Positions 17,768 to 26,022 of a stretch of DNA of 64,000 nucleotides are shown here, in pieces. The stretch lies in NCBI GenBank assembly GCA_018666155.1, contig JABJAH010000007.1, positions 1-64,000 of the forward strand, in the 5' to 3' direction. Numbering within the stretch: position 1 is the stretch's first letter; each line of letters opens with the position of its first letter. Source of the DNA: Rhodospirillaceae bacterium (GTDB lineage: Bacteria; Pseudomonadota; Alphaproteobacteria; Rhodospirillales; Rhodospirillaceae). The notes below the pieces were generated by a model. It saw nothing but the letters and a program-made list of their open reading frames with translations, had not been told where the DNA came from and searched no databases. Both the position numbers and the translations under genes were made by a program.

Positions 17768-19483
17768 TTAATCTTTAATCAGTGCGACGACTGCGGCCGC
17801 TCGACGGGAATGATCGTTGGACAATGTTAAGGACTTCCCATTTGGTGCCAGCGATGCTGCCCGTTCGCAGCGTGAGGTGTACGGGCTGCCGTCACGGGGC
17901 CCAAATATCGCTGGGATTGTGATCTGTTTCAAAGCCGTCTCGCTGTCCAACGAAAGTGCATCTTGGACCACCTGTTGATAGGCGGGCGAGGCTTTGAGCA
18001 CATCAACAACTCGAGAATGAAGTCGAGCTGGGTCCGTTTCCGGCGGTTGAGTAACGGCGTTGTCGGGCGTGGTCTCAAACCAAGGCCAGAACAGTTCACT
18101 GTCCCGAACCATATACCAGGCTTCGGCCATATGTTGACCGTAGGGCAGGGGCGTCAGTGCCGGCGCGAAGCGATCCTTCAGTTTTTCTTTGTCCGCGTCG
18201 TCGAACAGCCAGAAATCTACGGCCGTAAGTGAACGGATATCCGCCGCGGTGCGTTCAATTAGGTTGAGAGCGACCAAGCCGCCGCCGCCATAGGCGAATA
18301 CGTGGGCGGACTCGATACCGAGGGAGTCGAGCGCTTCATCGATTGCTTTCGCACAGGCATCGATTGTTACTGGCCCATCTCCCCATGCAGTTCCCGTCTC
18401 TCCGTGACCCGGCAGGTCGAAGGCAACAAACGGGCGCTTACCCATCAATGTGCTCATCACCGGTTGCCACCGTTGGCACGACGATCCCAAATTATGAATC
18501 AAGACCACAGGCACGCCGCTGCCGGCATGACCACGACGCATATACAGTTGCCCTGTTTTTGTGTCCGCGTAAGACGCCCATGCTCGACCCGCAATGGTGC
18601 CGGTCGCAGTCAACGGCGGTGTGTCATCTTTGGCATGATCCAACAGTAGAGTTTTAGCTGCATCATTTAGGGCGTCTAAATCATCGAATCTTTGAATACG
18701 AACGGTATTGGGAAGGTCTGATGGCAGTCGGTCCAGATCTTCGTATAAAAGGTCATGCACTTGAGCCGTGACCAAGCACGGACCAGTTACACCGCGTAAA
18801 ATATCGATGCCGTCACAGCGAAACGCTGCGCCGTAACCATCAGACTCATGGGTTCCAGTGCGAAGCAGATCAAGTACGTCATCCTGCAGAATCTCCGGAG
18901 CAGGAATAGCGAACTTGTCGCGCATAACGGACCGCGCGACCTTGGTGTTAACCGACCACGGAAAGAAAAGGAATTGATCTCTAATCCGCTGCCAAACATG
19001 GGCTAGGTGTCGCCCATCGGTCTCGGGCGTGTAGTCAGAAAAGTAGTTCGCGAGAATCTCTTCGCGCTCTTCTTCTGTGACGACGAGATAGCCGTTGGCA
19101 ACGGTCAGGGTGAGTCGGTCTGGATGGCGCCGCGCGCATTCGGCGGCAATCATCGCTCCAGTGTGGTGGCCATACAAACCGAAGCGTTCCAAGCCTAGGG
19201 TGTCAGCAAAGGCCATAAGGGCATCTGTAAAATCAGTCAGATCGAATAACGCCCCATCTTCTTTCTCTGGCAATGGGTCGGACGCGCCATAACCGGGTGT
19301 GTCGGGTGCGATAAGGGTGAACGTATCTGCCCAGGCGAGCATCAAGGGCTCGAGTTCAGCCGATGAGCGCGGACTCATGTGCAGAAGAATAACCGGAGGC
19401 CCAGAACCAGCGCGGCGGTAGTGCACCTGACGGGTTGCGCCATCGAGCGTGGTAACCGTTGCGACGTGGCGGGTAATGGTCAT
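17768..19483 (-). CDS. double-domain alpha/beta hydrolase lacking a serine nucleophile
   Basis: This 571-residue protein is two alpha/beta-hydrolase domains in tandem. Domain 1 (about residues 15-285) has an oxyanion region LLHMSPRS and a nucleophile elbow G-H-H-T-G at 105-109, so His107 takes the serine place. Domain 2 (about 300-570) has LIHNLGSS and an elbow F-A-Y-G-G-G-G near 396-402, placing Gly399 at the nucleophile position; an Asp (GPRDG) and a His (SNDHSR) remain. Neither domain can use a serine nucleophile. Such enzymes might perform hydration, C-C cleavage or cofactor-free oxygen chemistry, or domain 2 may be structural. The gene follows IclR by 13 bp. Confidence 0.85.
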   Translation of the reverse strand: MTITRHVATVTTLDGATRQVHYRRAGSGPPVILLHMSPRSSAELEPLMLAWADTFTLIAPDTPGYGASDPLPEKEDGALFDLTDFTDALMAFADTLGLERFGLYGHHTGAMIAAECARRHPDRLTLTVANGYLVVTEEEREEILANYFSDYTPETDGRHLAHVWQRIRDQFLFFPWSVNTKVARSVMRDKFAIPAPEILQDDVLDLLRTGTHESDGYGAAFRCDGIDILRGVTGPCLVTAQVHDLLYEDLDRLPSDLPNTVRIQRFDDLDALNDAAKTLLLDHAKDDTPPLTATGTIAGRAWASYADTKTGQLYMRRGHAGSGVPVVLIHNLGSSCQRWQPVMSTLMGKRPFVAFDLPGHGETGTAWGDGPVTIDACAKAIDEALDSLGIESAHVFAYGGGGLVALNLIERTAADIRSLTAVDFWLFDDADKEKLKDRFAPALTPLPYGQHMAEAWYMVRDSELFWPWFETTPDNAVTQPPETDPARLHSRVVDVLKASPAYQQVVQDALSLDSETALKQITIPAIFGPRDGSPYTSRCERAASLAPNGKSLTLSNDHSRRAAAVVALIKD

Positions 19484-19496
19484 GGGAACGAGGTGC

Positions 19497-20297
19497 TTAT
19501 GGCTCGGGGGTATGGGCTTGATCGAAGGCCTTACCGATTTCTTCCGCGGTCTTCTTCATAAGGACGATGTGTTTATCGATGGCTTGGTCTGCTGTGATCG
19601 CCGAGCGAATAAATCGGACGACAACCCCGCCAATGACATTCCCTTTGACGAACAAAGGCACCGCAATGCTCATCTCGGACATAGACGGATTATCGAATAC
19701 GGCATGTCCGTTCCGACGCACTTCGGCCAAAATCCGCTCTACCATTTGACGGTCTCGTGAGATCTTATCTTCAACACGATCTGATTTCTGAAGCACCTCA
19801 AGTAACACTTCGCGTTGCTCATCGCTGCAAAAGGCAAGATACGCCCGACCAGACGACGACCCGAGCACGGGGACACGTAAGCCGGCTGAGTATCGCTCTA
19901 GGGCGAGCGGGCTGTCGCGGTCTGTGGTTTCACGAACCAGCATCGACATACCGCTGAGGGTTGAGATTGCCAACGGCCATACGACATCGTCGGCGAGTTT
20001 ATTGAGCAATGGCTTGGCAATTTCTTGGACCCATGACTCATCGTCATATCCGTCTGAGAGGGACCGGACTTTTGTCGTCAGGCGATACCGATCGTCACTA
20101 ACGTCCCGAATGGCATAGCCTGATACACACAGCGTTTCTAAAACCCGGTAAGCGGTTGTCCGTGGCAGGCCAACCGCTTTGGCAATGTCGGTGACGGTCG
20201 CACCATTGTGTCGGTTGAGTTGCTGCAAGGAATCGAGCCCGCGCATTAGCGCCCGGATAGGGCGAACTGAATCCACGCTCTGCTTCTTGGTTGGCAT
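19497..20297 (-). CDS. IclR family transcriptional regulator
   Basis: This 266-residue regulator has an N-terminal winged helix (ALMRGLDSLQQLN through TVTDIAKAVGLPRTTAYRVLETL, about residues 12-55) and a C-terminal ligand-binding domain with the family element AYLAFCSDEQREVL. IclR proteins bind palindromic operators and respond to aromatic acids or related metabolites. The start was set to ATG 20297, giving a normal length. It leads the left operon and is divergent from the flavin reductase; the region between contains an inverted repeat at 20457-20476, which is a likely target. Confidence 0.9.
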   Translation of the reverse strand: MPTKKQSVDSVRPIRALMRGLDSLQQLNRHNGATVTDIAKAVGLPRTTAYRVLETLCVSGYAIRDVSDDRYRLTTKVRSLSDGYDDESWVQEIAKPLLNKLADDVVWPLAISTLSGMSMLVRETTDRDSPLALERYSAGLRVPVLGSSSGRAYLAFCSDEQREVLLEVLQKSDRVEDKISRDRQMVERILAEVRRNGHAVFDNPSMSEMSIAVPLFVKGNVIGGVVVRFIRSAITADQAIDKHIVLMKKTAEEIGKAFDQAHTPEP

Positions 20298-20456
20298 AGC
20301 TATATGTCCCGTGCGTGTTGGTCTTTTTGATTGGGTCGCCCACGTTCGCCGCCTGGAGGGCAGGGCATTGACCACTGTGTGGAGGCATAAGACCCCCTTA
20401 GGAACCCATCGTCACACCCTGCCTTGCATGTCCGTCCGACAGATGGACACGTGCGT

Positions 20457-20476
20457 CTGGGACTAGAACGTCCCAG
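20457..20476. promoter_or_regulatory. inverted repeat, candidate IclR operator
   Basis: A perfect 7-bp inverted repeat CTGGGAC-N6-GTCCCAG lies in the 272-bp region between the divergent IclR and flavin-reductase genes. Nearby, TGTCC and GGACA arms around 20430-20449 form a weaker repeat. The spacing suits a dimer. Assignment to IclR is inferred from position only. Confidence 0.45.
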
Positions 20477-20569
20477 TATTTAATTACATAGTCTGAGGAG
20501 GACGAATTGAGCTGGAAAAGGCTCAATACAATAGACAATTGATGTTTGTGAGCCTTACAAAGACCTACT

Positions 20570-21121
20570 GTGAATAGTGAAGCCCTCCATACAGAGTCTG
20601 ACTTAACCATCGGTGGCGAAGTTGGCTTGGATCCGTCAGTCGATGACGACGCGCGGCTGGCCTTTCGCAATGCCCTCGGCCAATTTTGCACCGGCGTGAC
20701 GACGATGACGACGATCGCCCCAGACGGTGAACAAGTCGGCATTACCGCCAGTTCGTTTAATTCTCTGTCCCTCGACCCACCGCTGATTCTTTGGAGCATT
20801 GCGGACGACACCCCCAGTTTTGATTGTTTTACTGTGGGCGATCCATTTGTCGTCAATGTCTTGGCAGCTGATCAGCAACCCGTGGCCATGAAATTTGCCC
20901 AGTCCGGGCCCGATAAGTTTGCCGGCGTTAAAACCCAACCTGGCCTGCGCGGTATTCCTATTATCGACGGTTGTGTCGCTCATCTGGAATGTGAGGTTGA
21001 AGCCCGGCACCCTGGGGGCGACCACGACATTATTGTTGGACGCGTTCACCGGGTTTTCAATTTGCGCAAAGCGCCGCTGCTGTTCCATGGGGGAGCATTT
21101 CATTCGCTCCCTGGCCAATAG
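20570..21121 (+). CDS. flavin reductase family protein
   Basis: This 183-residue protein has the flavin-reductase-like domain (HpaC/DIM6-NTAB type): FRNALGQFCTGVTTMTT, the GITASSFNSLSLDPPLILW segment, and FVVNVLAADQ. It reduces FMN or FAD with NAD(P)H and hands it to a partner monooxygenase. The FAD enzyme downstream carries its own NAD(P)H-type fold, so a two-component partner may be missing or this reductase may serve another enzyme. Start is GTG 20570. It opens the rightward operon. Confidence 0.88.
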   Translation: MNSEALHTESDLTIGGEVGLDPSVDDDARLAFRNALGQFCTGVTTMTTIAPDGEQVGITASSFNSLSLDPPLILWSIADDTPSFDCFTVGDPFVVNVLAADQQPVAMKFAQSGPDKFAGVKTQPGLRGIPIIDGCVAHLECEVEARHPGGDHDIIVGRVHRVFNLRKAPLLFHGGAFHSLPGQ

Positions 21122-21143
21122 AGCAGAAATATTTAGCGCAAAA

Positions 21144-21155
21144 GCGAGCGCTCGC
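21144..21155. repeat. 12-bp perfect palindrome
   Basis: GCGAGCGCTCGC is fully self-complementary. It lies in the 169-bp gap between the flavin reductase and the FAD monooxygenase. It could be a regulatory site or a chance GC-rich palindrome; no T run follows, so it is not an obvious terminator. Confidence 0.3.
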
Positions 21156-21290
21156 CAGAAATTCTGATCACTTTGTGGACAATCCCTTAGGCCGCCTTGT
21201 TCGCGGCTTTGCTGGTGTTAAAACGTCAGTCAACGAAACGGACGATTAAAGTCCGGCTGGCGCATTTAGCAGGTTTAGGACGTAGCAGGT

Positions 21291-22502
21291 ATGTCGATCA
21301 ATCTCCGAGGGAAAGATCCTGTCATTATCGCCGGGGCAGGCCCGATCGGCTGCACCTTTGCGCTGTATTTGGCTCGGGAAGGCATCCCGGTTCTCATGCT
21401 TGAGGCCGAGCCTGAACTACCTGAAGATTTGCGCGCGTCGACCTGGCACCCACCGACCTTGGACATGCTCGATCGGCTCGAGGTTACAGAGGAACTAATC
21501 AGCACGGGTTTGATCGTTCCTAACTACCAATATCGGGATCGGCGGACCGGCGAGTACGCCGACTTCAAACTCGCAGATCTCGGCGACGCCACGAAGCATC
21601 CCTATCGCCTCCAGACCGAGCAGTTTCGTCTCACCCGCATCATCTGCCGAATCTTAGAAGGCATGGATAATGCTGAGGTGCGATTCAGCCATGAGGTCAC
21701 CAACGTCTCGCAAGATGCGGACAGCGTTACGGTGACTGTCGAAACACCGGATGGCACTGAAGATATTCGAGGCTCACTCGTCTTTGGCGGAGATGGAGCC
21801 AACAGCGCCATTCGCCGCAAAGCATCGATTGAATTCGAAGGCTTCACCTATCCAGAGAAATTCCTTGTTGCCACCACATCCCACCCGCTTGAGGATCATT
21901 TTCCAGGCCTGGCGTGGGTCAACTACATCGCAGACCCCGATGAATGGTGCGTGCTGTTGCGCTGTAACAACTTGTGGCGCGTCTTATTCCCGACGCCGCC
22001 GGAGCACACCAACGATCAGCTGCTATCTGATGAGTATATTCAGGAACGGCTGCACTTTTTGGTAGAGCTAGACGGTGATTTTGAAGTTCAGCACCGCACG
22101 CTCTACAACGTGCACCAGCGGGTTGCGACAAAGTATCGCATCGGCCGCATCTTGCTCGCCGGTGATTCAGCGCACGTCAACAATCCGCTCGGTGGTATGG
22201 GTATGAACGGCGGCATTCACGATGCGGTAAACCTCGCCGAAAAACTGATGATGATTGATCGCGGCGAAGCTGAAGACGACATCCTTGATCTTTATGACCG
22301 GCAGCGCCGGATCATTTGTAAGGACTTCGTCCAAAGCCAAAGTATCGCCAACAAGAAAGCGATTGAGGCGAAGGATCCAGAAGCGCACAGGAAGCAGCAA
22401 GCCAAATTCATGGAAATGGCCGCAGACCCTAAATTGGCAAAGCCATTTTTAATGCGCACGTCAATGATCGATAGCGTTCGGGATTCTTACGAGATCACAT
22501 AA
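21291..22502 (+). CDS. FAD-dependent aromatic monooxygenase (class A)
   Basis: This 403-residue flavoprotein hydroxylase has the Rossmann motif GAGPIG near residue 16, the class A NAD(P)H/FAD motif in FGGDGANS near 165, and the GD motif in LLAGDSAHVNNPLGGMGMN near 290. Family members (MhpA, PheA, NicC, salicylate hydroxylases) insert one oxygen atom into an aromatic or heteroaromatic ring. ATG 21291 follows an AGGT-type site. The stop is followed by a hairpin and then the racemase-fold gene. Confidence 0.9.
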   Translation: MSINLRGKDPVIIAGAGPIGCTFALYLAREGIPVLMLEAEPELPEDLRASTWHPPTLDMLDRLEVTEELISTGLIVPNYQYRDRRTGEYADFKLADLGDATKHPYRLQTEQFRLTRIICRILEGMDNAEVRFSHEVTNVSQDADSVTVTVETPDGTEDIRGSLVFGGDGANSAIRRKASIEFEGFTYPEKFLVATTSHPLEDHFPGLAWVNYIADPDEWCVLLRCNNLWRVLFPTPPEHTNDQLLSDEYIQERLHFLVELDGDFEVQHRTLYNVHQRVATKYRIGRILLAGDSAHVNNPLGGMGMNGGIHDAVNLAEKLMMIDRGEAEDDILDLYDRQRRIICKDFVQSQSIANKKAIEAKDPEAHRKQQAKFMEMAADPKLAKPFLMRTSMIDSVRDSYEIT

Positions 22503-22514
22503 AATAGTATGCGA

Positions 22515-22533
22515 CCGCCCCGGAAGAGGGCGG
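22515..22533 (+). other. intercistronic hairpin
   Basis: CCGCCC at 22515-22520 pairs with GGGCGG at 22528-22533 around a 7-nt loop in the 56-bp gap between two operon genes. There is no U run, so it more likely protects or processes the mRNA than ends it. Confidence 0.4.
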
Positions 22534-22558
22534 CAGACAAAAGGTAGCGGAGGGACCC

Positions 22559-23314
22559 ATGGTTGATTCACTAGGTTATCGCATGAAGTTCGGCGTCATT
22601 GCGCCGTCGACCAACACCAGCGTCGAACCCGAATACGCACTGATGCAGCCCAAGGGCATCACCAACCATTTTTGCCGCATTGAAATTCCTGATGATCCCG
22701 TGCGCTCCGATGAAGAATTCGTACAGCTGCTCGTCAACATTCGTGGCGCGACGGATGTCGCCATGGACCGGGTCATGACCTGTGCTCCAGGCTTCGTCAT
22801 TATGGGCATGTCAGCGGAAACCTTTTGGGACGGTGCTGAAGGCGCTGATGCCCTGCACCAGAAAATGGAAGCCCGCGCTGGCGTTGGTGTGTCCCTCGGA
22901 TCTCATGCCTGCGAACATGCGCTTAAGGCGTACGCCGAAGAGAAGCCGATTAGAAAGATCGGTGTTCTGACGCCCTACATGCCGGCCGGCGATGCGATGG
23001 TGCGTAAGTTCTTTACCGATAACGATTACGACGTCACCGCGCTGATTGGTCTCAAGAGTCCAAGCCCGATGCTGATCGCCCATGAGCCGCCCGAAAAGTT
23101 GCGCGAGGCGATCATTGAGCTCAATCAGGCCGACGTCGATTGTATCGTACAAGTTGGCACCAACTTGGCCTGCGTGGCTGTTGCGGCTGAGGCAGAGCGC
23201 TGGCTCAACAAACCGGTGATCGCCATTAATGCCGCGACCTACTGGCATTCGCTGCGCCGCAATGGTTTTAACGACAAAGTTTCTGGCTGCGGACGTCTTC
23301 TCGAAGACTGGTAA
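22559..23314 (+). CDS. Asp/Glu racemase-fold protein (arylmalonate decarboxylase/maleate isomerase-like)
   Basis: This 251-residue protein starts with the family element FGVIAPSTNTSVEPEY, and WHSLRRNGF near the end also matches maleate isomerase and arylmalonate decarboxylase. These enzymes use one or two catalytic cysteines. Here the first site reads MGMSAETFW (residues 82-90) and the second QVGTN (198-202), so neither expected Cys is present. It therefore belongs to a divergent subgroup with unknown chemistry. GGAGGGA lies just upstream of ATG 22559. Context suggests a ring-opened acid as substrate. Confidence 0.8.
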   Translation: MVDSLGYRMKFGVIAPSTNTSVEPEYALMQPKGITNHFCRIEIPDDPVRSDEEFVQLLVNIRGATDVAMDRVMTCAPGFVIMGMSAETFWDGAEGADALHQKMEARAGVGVSLGSHACEHALKAYAEEKPIRKIGVLTPYMPAGDAMVRKFFTDNDYDVTALIGLKSPSPMLIAHEPPEKLREAIIELNQADVDCIVQVGTNLACVAVAAEAERWLNKPVIAINAATYWHSLRRNGFNDKVSGCGRLLEDW

Positions 23315-23349
23315 GCCGCGCCCCTCAATCAAACTAGGAGTATGTTTCC

Positions 23350-24264
23350 GTGGTCATGAGTTATCCCTTTTCGGGCATCGCCAATCGAGGCCCTTTGAAG
23401 TGGCCCGACGATAAAAAAGTTGCGCTGATTCTCACGTTGAACCTTGAGCACTGGGACATGACCAAGGATACGGACGAAGCCTATTACGCCGGTGGCCCAC
23501 CGATCTTGCCCGATGTGTTGCCCGGACGGATTCCTGATTTTCCAAACTTCACCTGGCGCGAGTACGGCCAGCGGGTCGGCATCTGGCGGCTGTTTGATGT
23601 GTTCCGCCAAGCCGGTGTTGCACCGGGCTGTACAGTCAATGCCAAGACCCTGCTCGAGCGCCCTGAAATTGCTCAAGTGCCGAAGGATGAAGGCTGGGAA
23701 GTGGTTGCCCACAACTTTGAACAGGGTGAACTGCTCACCGGTCTCAAGGGTGATCTCGTGGCGGAGCGTAAAATCGTTGAAGCGACCCTGCGCGAATACG
23801 AAAAGTTTTACGGCAAACCAGCCAAAGGCTGGCTGTCGTCGTCCTTGCGCGGCACACCCAACACGCCGGAAATTCTGGCGGAGAACGGCTGCATCTTCTT
23901 CTGTGATTTGCTCAACGATGACCAGCCCTACATGCTGGAAACAGATGCGGGCCCCATCGTCTCGACACCGTACTCAAACGAAATCAATGATTTCACCATT
24001 CTCACCCGCCGTGGTCATACCACCAGCGAGATGCGCGACATCCTGATTGAAGAACTCACGGTGCTGCATCGTGAAGCGAGCGAGCAGGGCTCAGGCCGGA
24101 TGATGAACGTTGGCCTTCACCCCCATGTCACCGGCCGTGCCTATCGTGCACGCGCCGTCTCTGAATTCTTGGAATTCGCCAAAAGCCTCGAAGGCGTTTG
24201 GTTCGCCACCCGCGAAGGCATCGCCGAGTGGTATATGGAAAACAACGAAGGTCACATTAAGTAA
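23350..24264 (+). CDS. polysaccharide deacetylase-fold (PuuE allantoinase-like) hydrolase
   Basis: This 304-residue protein belongs to the carbohydrate esterase 4/NodB fold in the form used by cofactor-independent allantoinase PuuE: TLNLEHWD near the N-terminus, YGQRVGIWRLFDVF, HNFEQGE, and GLHPHVTGRAYRA near the C-terminus. It has no signal peptide, so a polymer substrate is unlikely; a C-N bond in an amide or cyclic imide is more plausible. AGGAG lies upstream of GTG 23350; ATG 23356 is an alternative. It directly follows the racemase-fold gene. Confidence 0.85.
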   Translation: MVMSYPFSGIANRGPLKWPDDKKVALILTLNLEHWDMTKDTDEAYYAGGPPILPDVLPGRIPDFPNFTWREYGQRVGIWRLFDVFRQAGVAPGCTVNAKTLLERPEIAQVPKDEGWEVVAHNFEQGELLTGLKGDLVAERKIVEATLREYEKFYGKPAKGWLSSSLRGTPNTPEILAENGCIFFCDLLNDDQPYMLETDAGPIVSTPYSNEINDFTILTRRGHTTSEMRDILIEELTVLHREASEQGSGRMMNVGLHPHVTGRAYRARAVSEFLEFAKSLEGVWFATREGIAEWYMENNEGHIK

Positions 24265-24265
24265 G

Positions 24266-25045
24266 ATGGGCAAGGGGAGGGCGATAGCCAAAATAAAAGT
24301 TCTCCTCGCGCTTGTCGTCGGCCTTGCGCTGCCCGTTAGCGCGTTTGGCCAAGAGGACCTCCAAGCCAATACAAAATGGATCAAGGGCTCTTACGATTAC
24401 GGATTCCTCGATTCAGACGTCATCCGTGGCCATGAGGATTGGACGGTCACGGTTCATCCCGATGGCTCGCGCACCGTCGAGGCGTTTGTCGACCTTCGTG
24501 ACCAAGGCCACCAGAGCAACGTGATCCTGCGGGTTGATGAGCGCTTCCGCCCGCTCGATGCCTACGCCAACTTCTGGCGCTTCGGCGCTTACGGCGGCGC
24601 CGCACGTTTCTGGTTAGAGCCGGGTGAGGGCGCAGCCGAAGATGTCCTGCACGGCAACATCATTGGCCCTTCCGGTAACGCAACCCTGAGCGAATTGGTC
24701 CCCGACCGCTTTTCCCTGCGCGTCCATCCGGTCATCACTGAGGGCTGGCAAGTGTTGTCCTACGATCATGCTCAGCCCAGCCCGCAAACCGTCGCGCTGT
24801 ACAATATGGTCACCACCAGCAGTGAGGGCATCAAAGGCCTCGGCATGATGGTCGGTAACGAGATCACCTATCATGGCCGCGAAAAGGTAACCGTTCCCGC
24901 CGGCACCTTCGAGGCCGACCACTACACCTTCTACTTTGGCCGTTACGACATCTGGTTGTGGGGCGAGGATCAAACCCTGGTACGCTATGTGGCCGAAGCC
25001 AATGGGCGCGAATACCGCTTAACCAGATTGGAGATTGGGCCGTAG
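24266..25045 (+). CDS. secreted protein of a VPAGTFE-x-DHY family
   Basis: This 259-residue protein has a signal peptide ending SAFGQ near residue 22. The mature part resembles two further proteins in the window (35343-36044 and 36054-36761): an early HPDGSRTVEA strand, RFRPLDAYANF, HPVITEGW, a GREKVTVPAGTFEADHYTF motif, and a last strand ending in RLEIG. I know no function for the family. The paralogues lack signals, so this copy is the exported one. Start ATG 24266 is one base after the deacetylase stop. Confidence 0.75.
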   Translation: MGKGRAIAKIKVLLALVVGLALPVSAFGQEDLQANTKWIKGSYDYGFLDSDVIRGHEDWTVTVHPDGSRTVEAFVDLRDQGHQSNVILRVDERFRPLDAYANFWRFGAYGGAARFWLEPGEGAAEDVLHGNIIGPSGNATLSELVPDRFSLRVHPVITEGWQVLSYDHAQPSPQTVALYNMVTTSSEGIKGLGMMVGNEITYHGREKVTVPAGTFEADHYTFYFGRYDIWLWGEDQTLVRYVAEANGREYRLTRLEIGP

Positions 25046-25102
25046 CCGACCAATCCCCGAAACGTGATCGCGCATGACCGATCAACGTTCTATGATGTCT
25101 CC

Positions 25103-25885
25103 ATGAACATGATCTCCCCAGAACCTGAAGCGCTGCAATGTCTTGAAGTGCGGGGCGGCAACAGCATCACCAATGAGGTGATCAGTGCCGCTGACATCAC
25201 CCTCGCCATTTATGCCCGGCCTTTTGCCGAGAACGATCAGGGCGGCGATATTCATTACATCTCCGCCTGCGGCACCGATCAGATTATCCGCATCGCTGTG
25301 GCTGATGTCTCCGGTCACGGCGAAGCGGTGGGCGAATTGGCGCGTGGCCTGCAAACCATCATGCGCGAGAACATCGAGACCATCGATCACACCGCCTTCG
25401 TGCGCAGTCTCAATGAAGAGTTTGCCAAGCTGTCGACTGGCGGTAATTTCGCCACCGCGCTGATCTCAGCCTACTACAGGCCCGACAACACTCTCATTCT
25501 ATGCAACGCCGGGCATCCGCCGCCGTTTCACTATGTCGCCGCCAGCAACACCTGGTCGATGCTGGACGACAGCGCGGGCAATCCGACCCCTGGAATCTCC
25601 GACGTGCCCTTGGGCGTGATTGCCGGAACGGACTATTCCCAGATTGCCGTGTCGATGAACCCGGGGGACATGGTGCTGATGTACAGCGACTCCCTCAACG
25701 AGTCTCAGAACCCGGAGGGGCAGCAGCTCCACGAAGAGGGCCTGCTCGAGCTGGTCAAAACACTCCCCACCATTGACGGCGCCACCCTCTGTGAGGCCAC
25801 GGTGGATGTTGTCTCGGCCTACCGAAACGGCAACTCCGCCGATGATGATGAGTCTGTGCTGGTGGTCTGGCGGCCACCCACTTAG
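25103..25885 (+). CDS. PP2C/SpoIIE-type serine phosphatase (RsbU-like)
   Basis: This 260-residue cytoplasmic protein has the metal-binding motifs of PPM phosphatases: GGDIHY, VADVSGHGEA, CNAGHPPPF, MYSDSLNES and DDDES. Stand-alone domains of this kind dephosphorylate anti-anti-sigma factors in partner-switching pathways. No anti-sigma or STAS gene is next to it. ATG 25103 is favoured because the homology begins soon after; the frame is open to GTG 25064. It lies in the catabolic operon but its link to catabolism is unclear. Confidence 0.85.
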   Translation: MNMISPEPEALQCLEVRGGNSITNEVISAADITLAIYARPFAENDQGGDIHYISACGTDQIIRIAVADVSGHGEAVGELARGLQTIMRENIETIDHTAFVRSLNEEFAKLSTGGNFATALISAYYRPDNTLILCNAGHPPPFHYVAASNTWSMLDDSAGNPTPGISDVPLGVIAGTDYSQIAVSMNPGDMVLMYSDSLNESQNPEGQQLHEEGLLELVKTLPTIDGATLCEATVDVVSAYRNGNSADDDESVLVVWRPPT

Positions 25886-26022
25886 TCCCCGGCCTAAACC
25901 CAGACCCGGACCTCAAGAGTCCACCCTGTGGCGACCTGATCTATGCCCCGCGCCATCACCGCGCCGCTAGCCTAAAGTTCTCTCAATAAAACGCACAACC
26001 GCACGCTTTAGGGAGCACTGCC

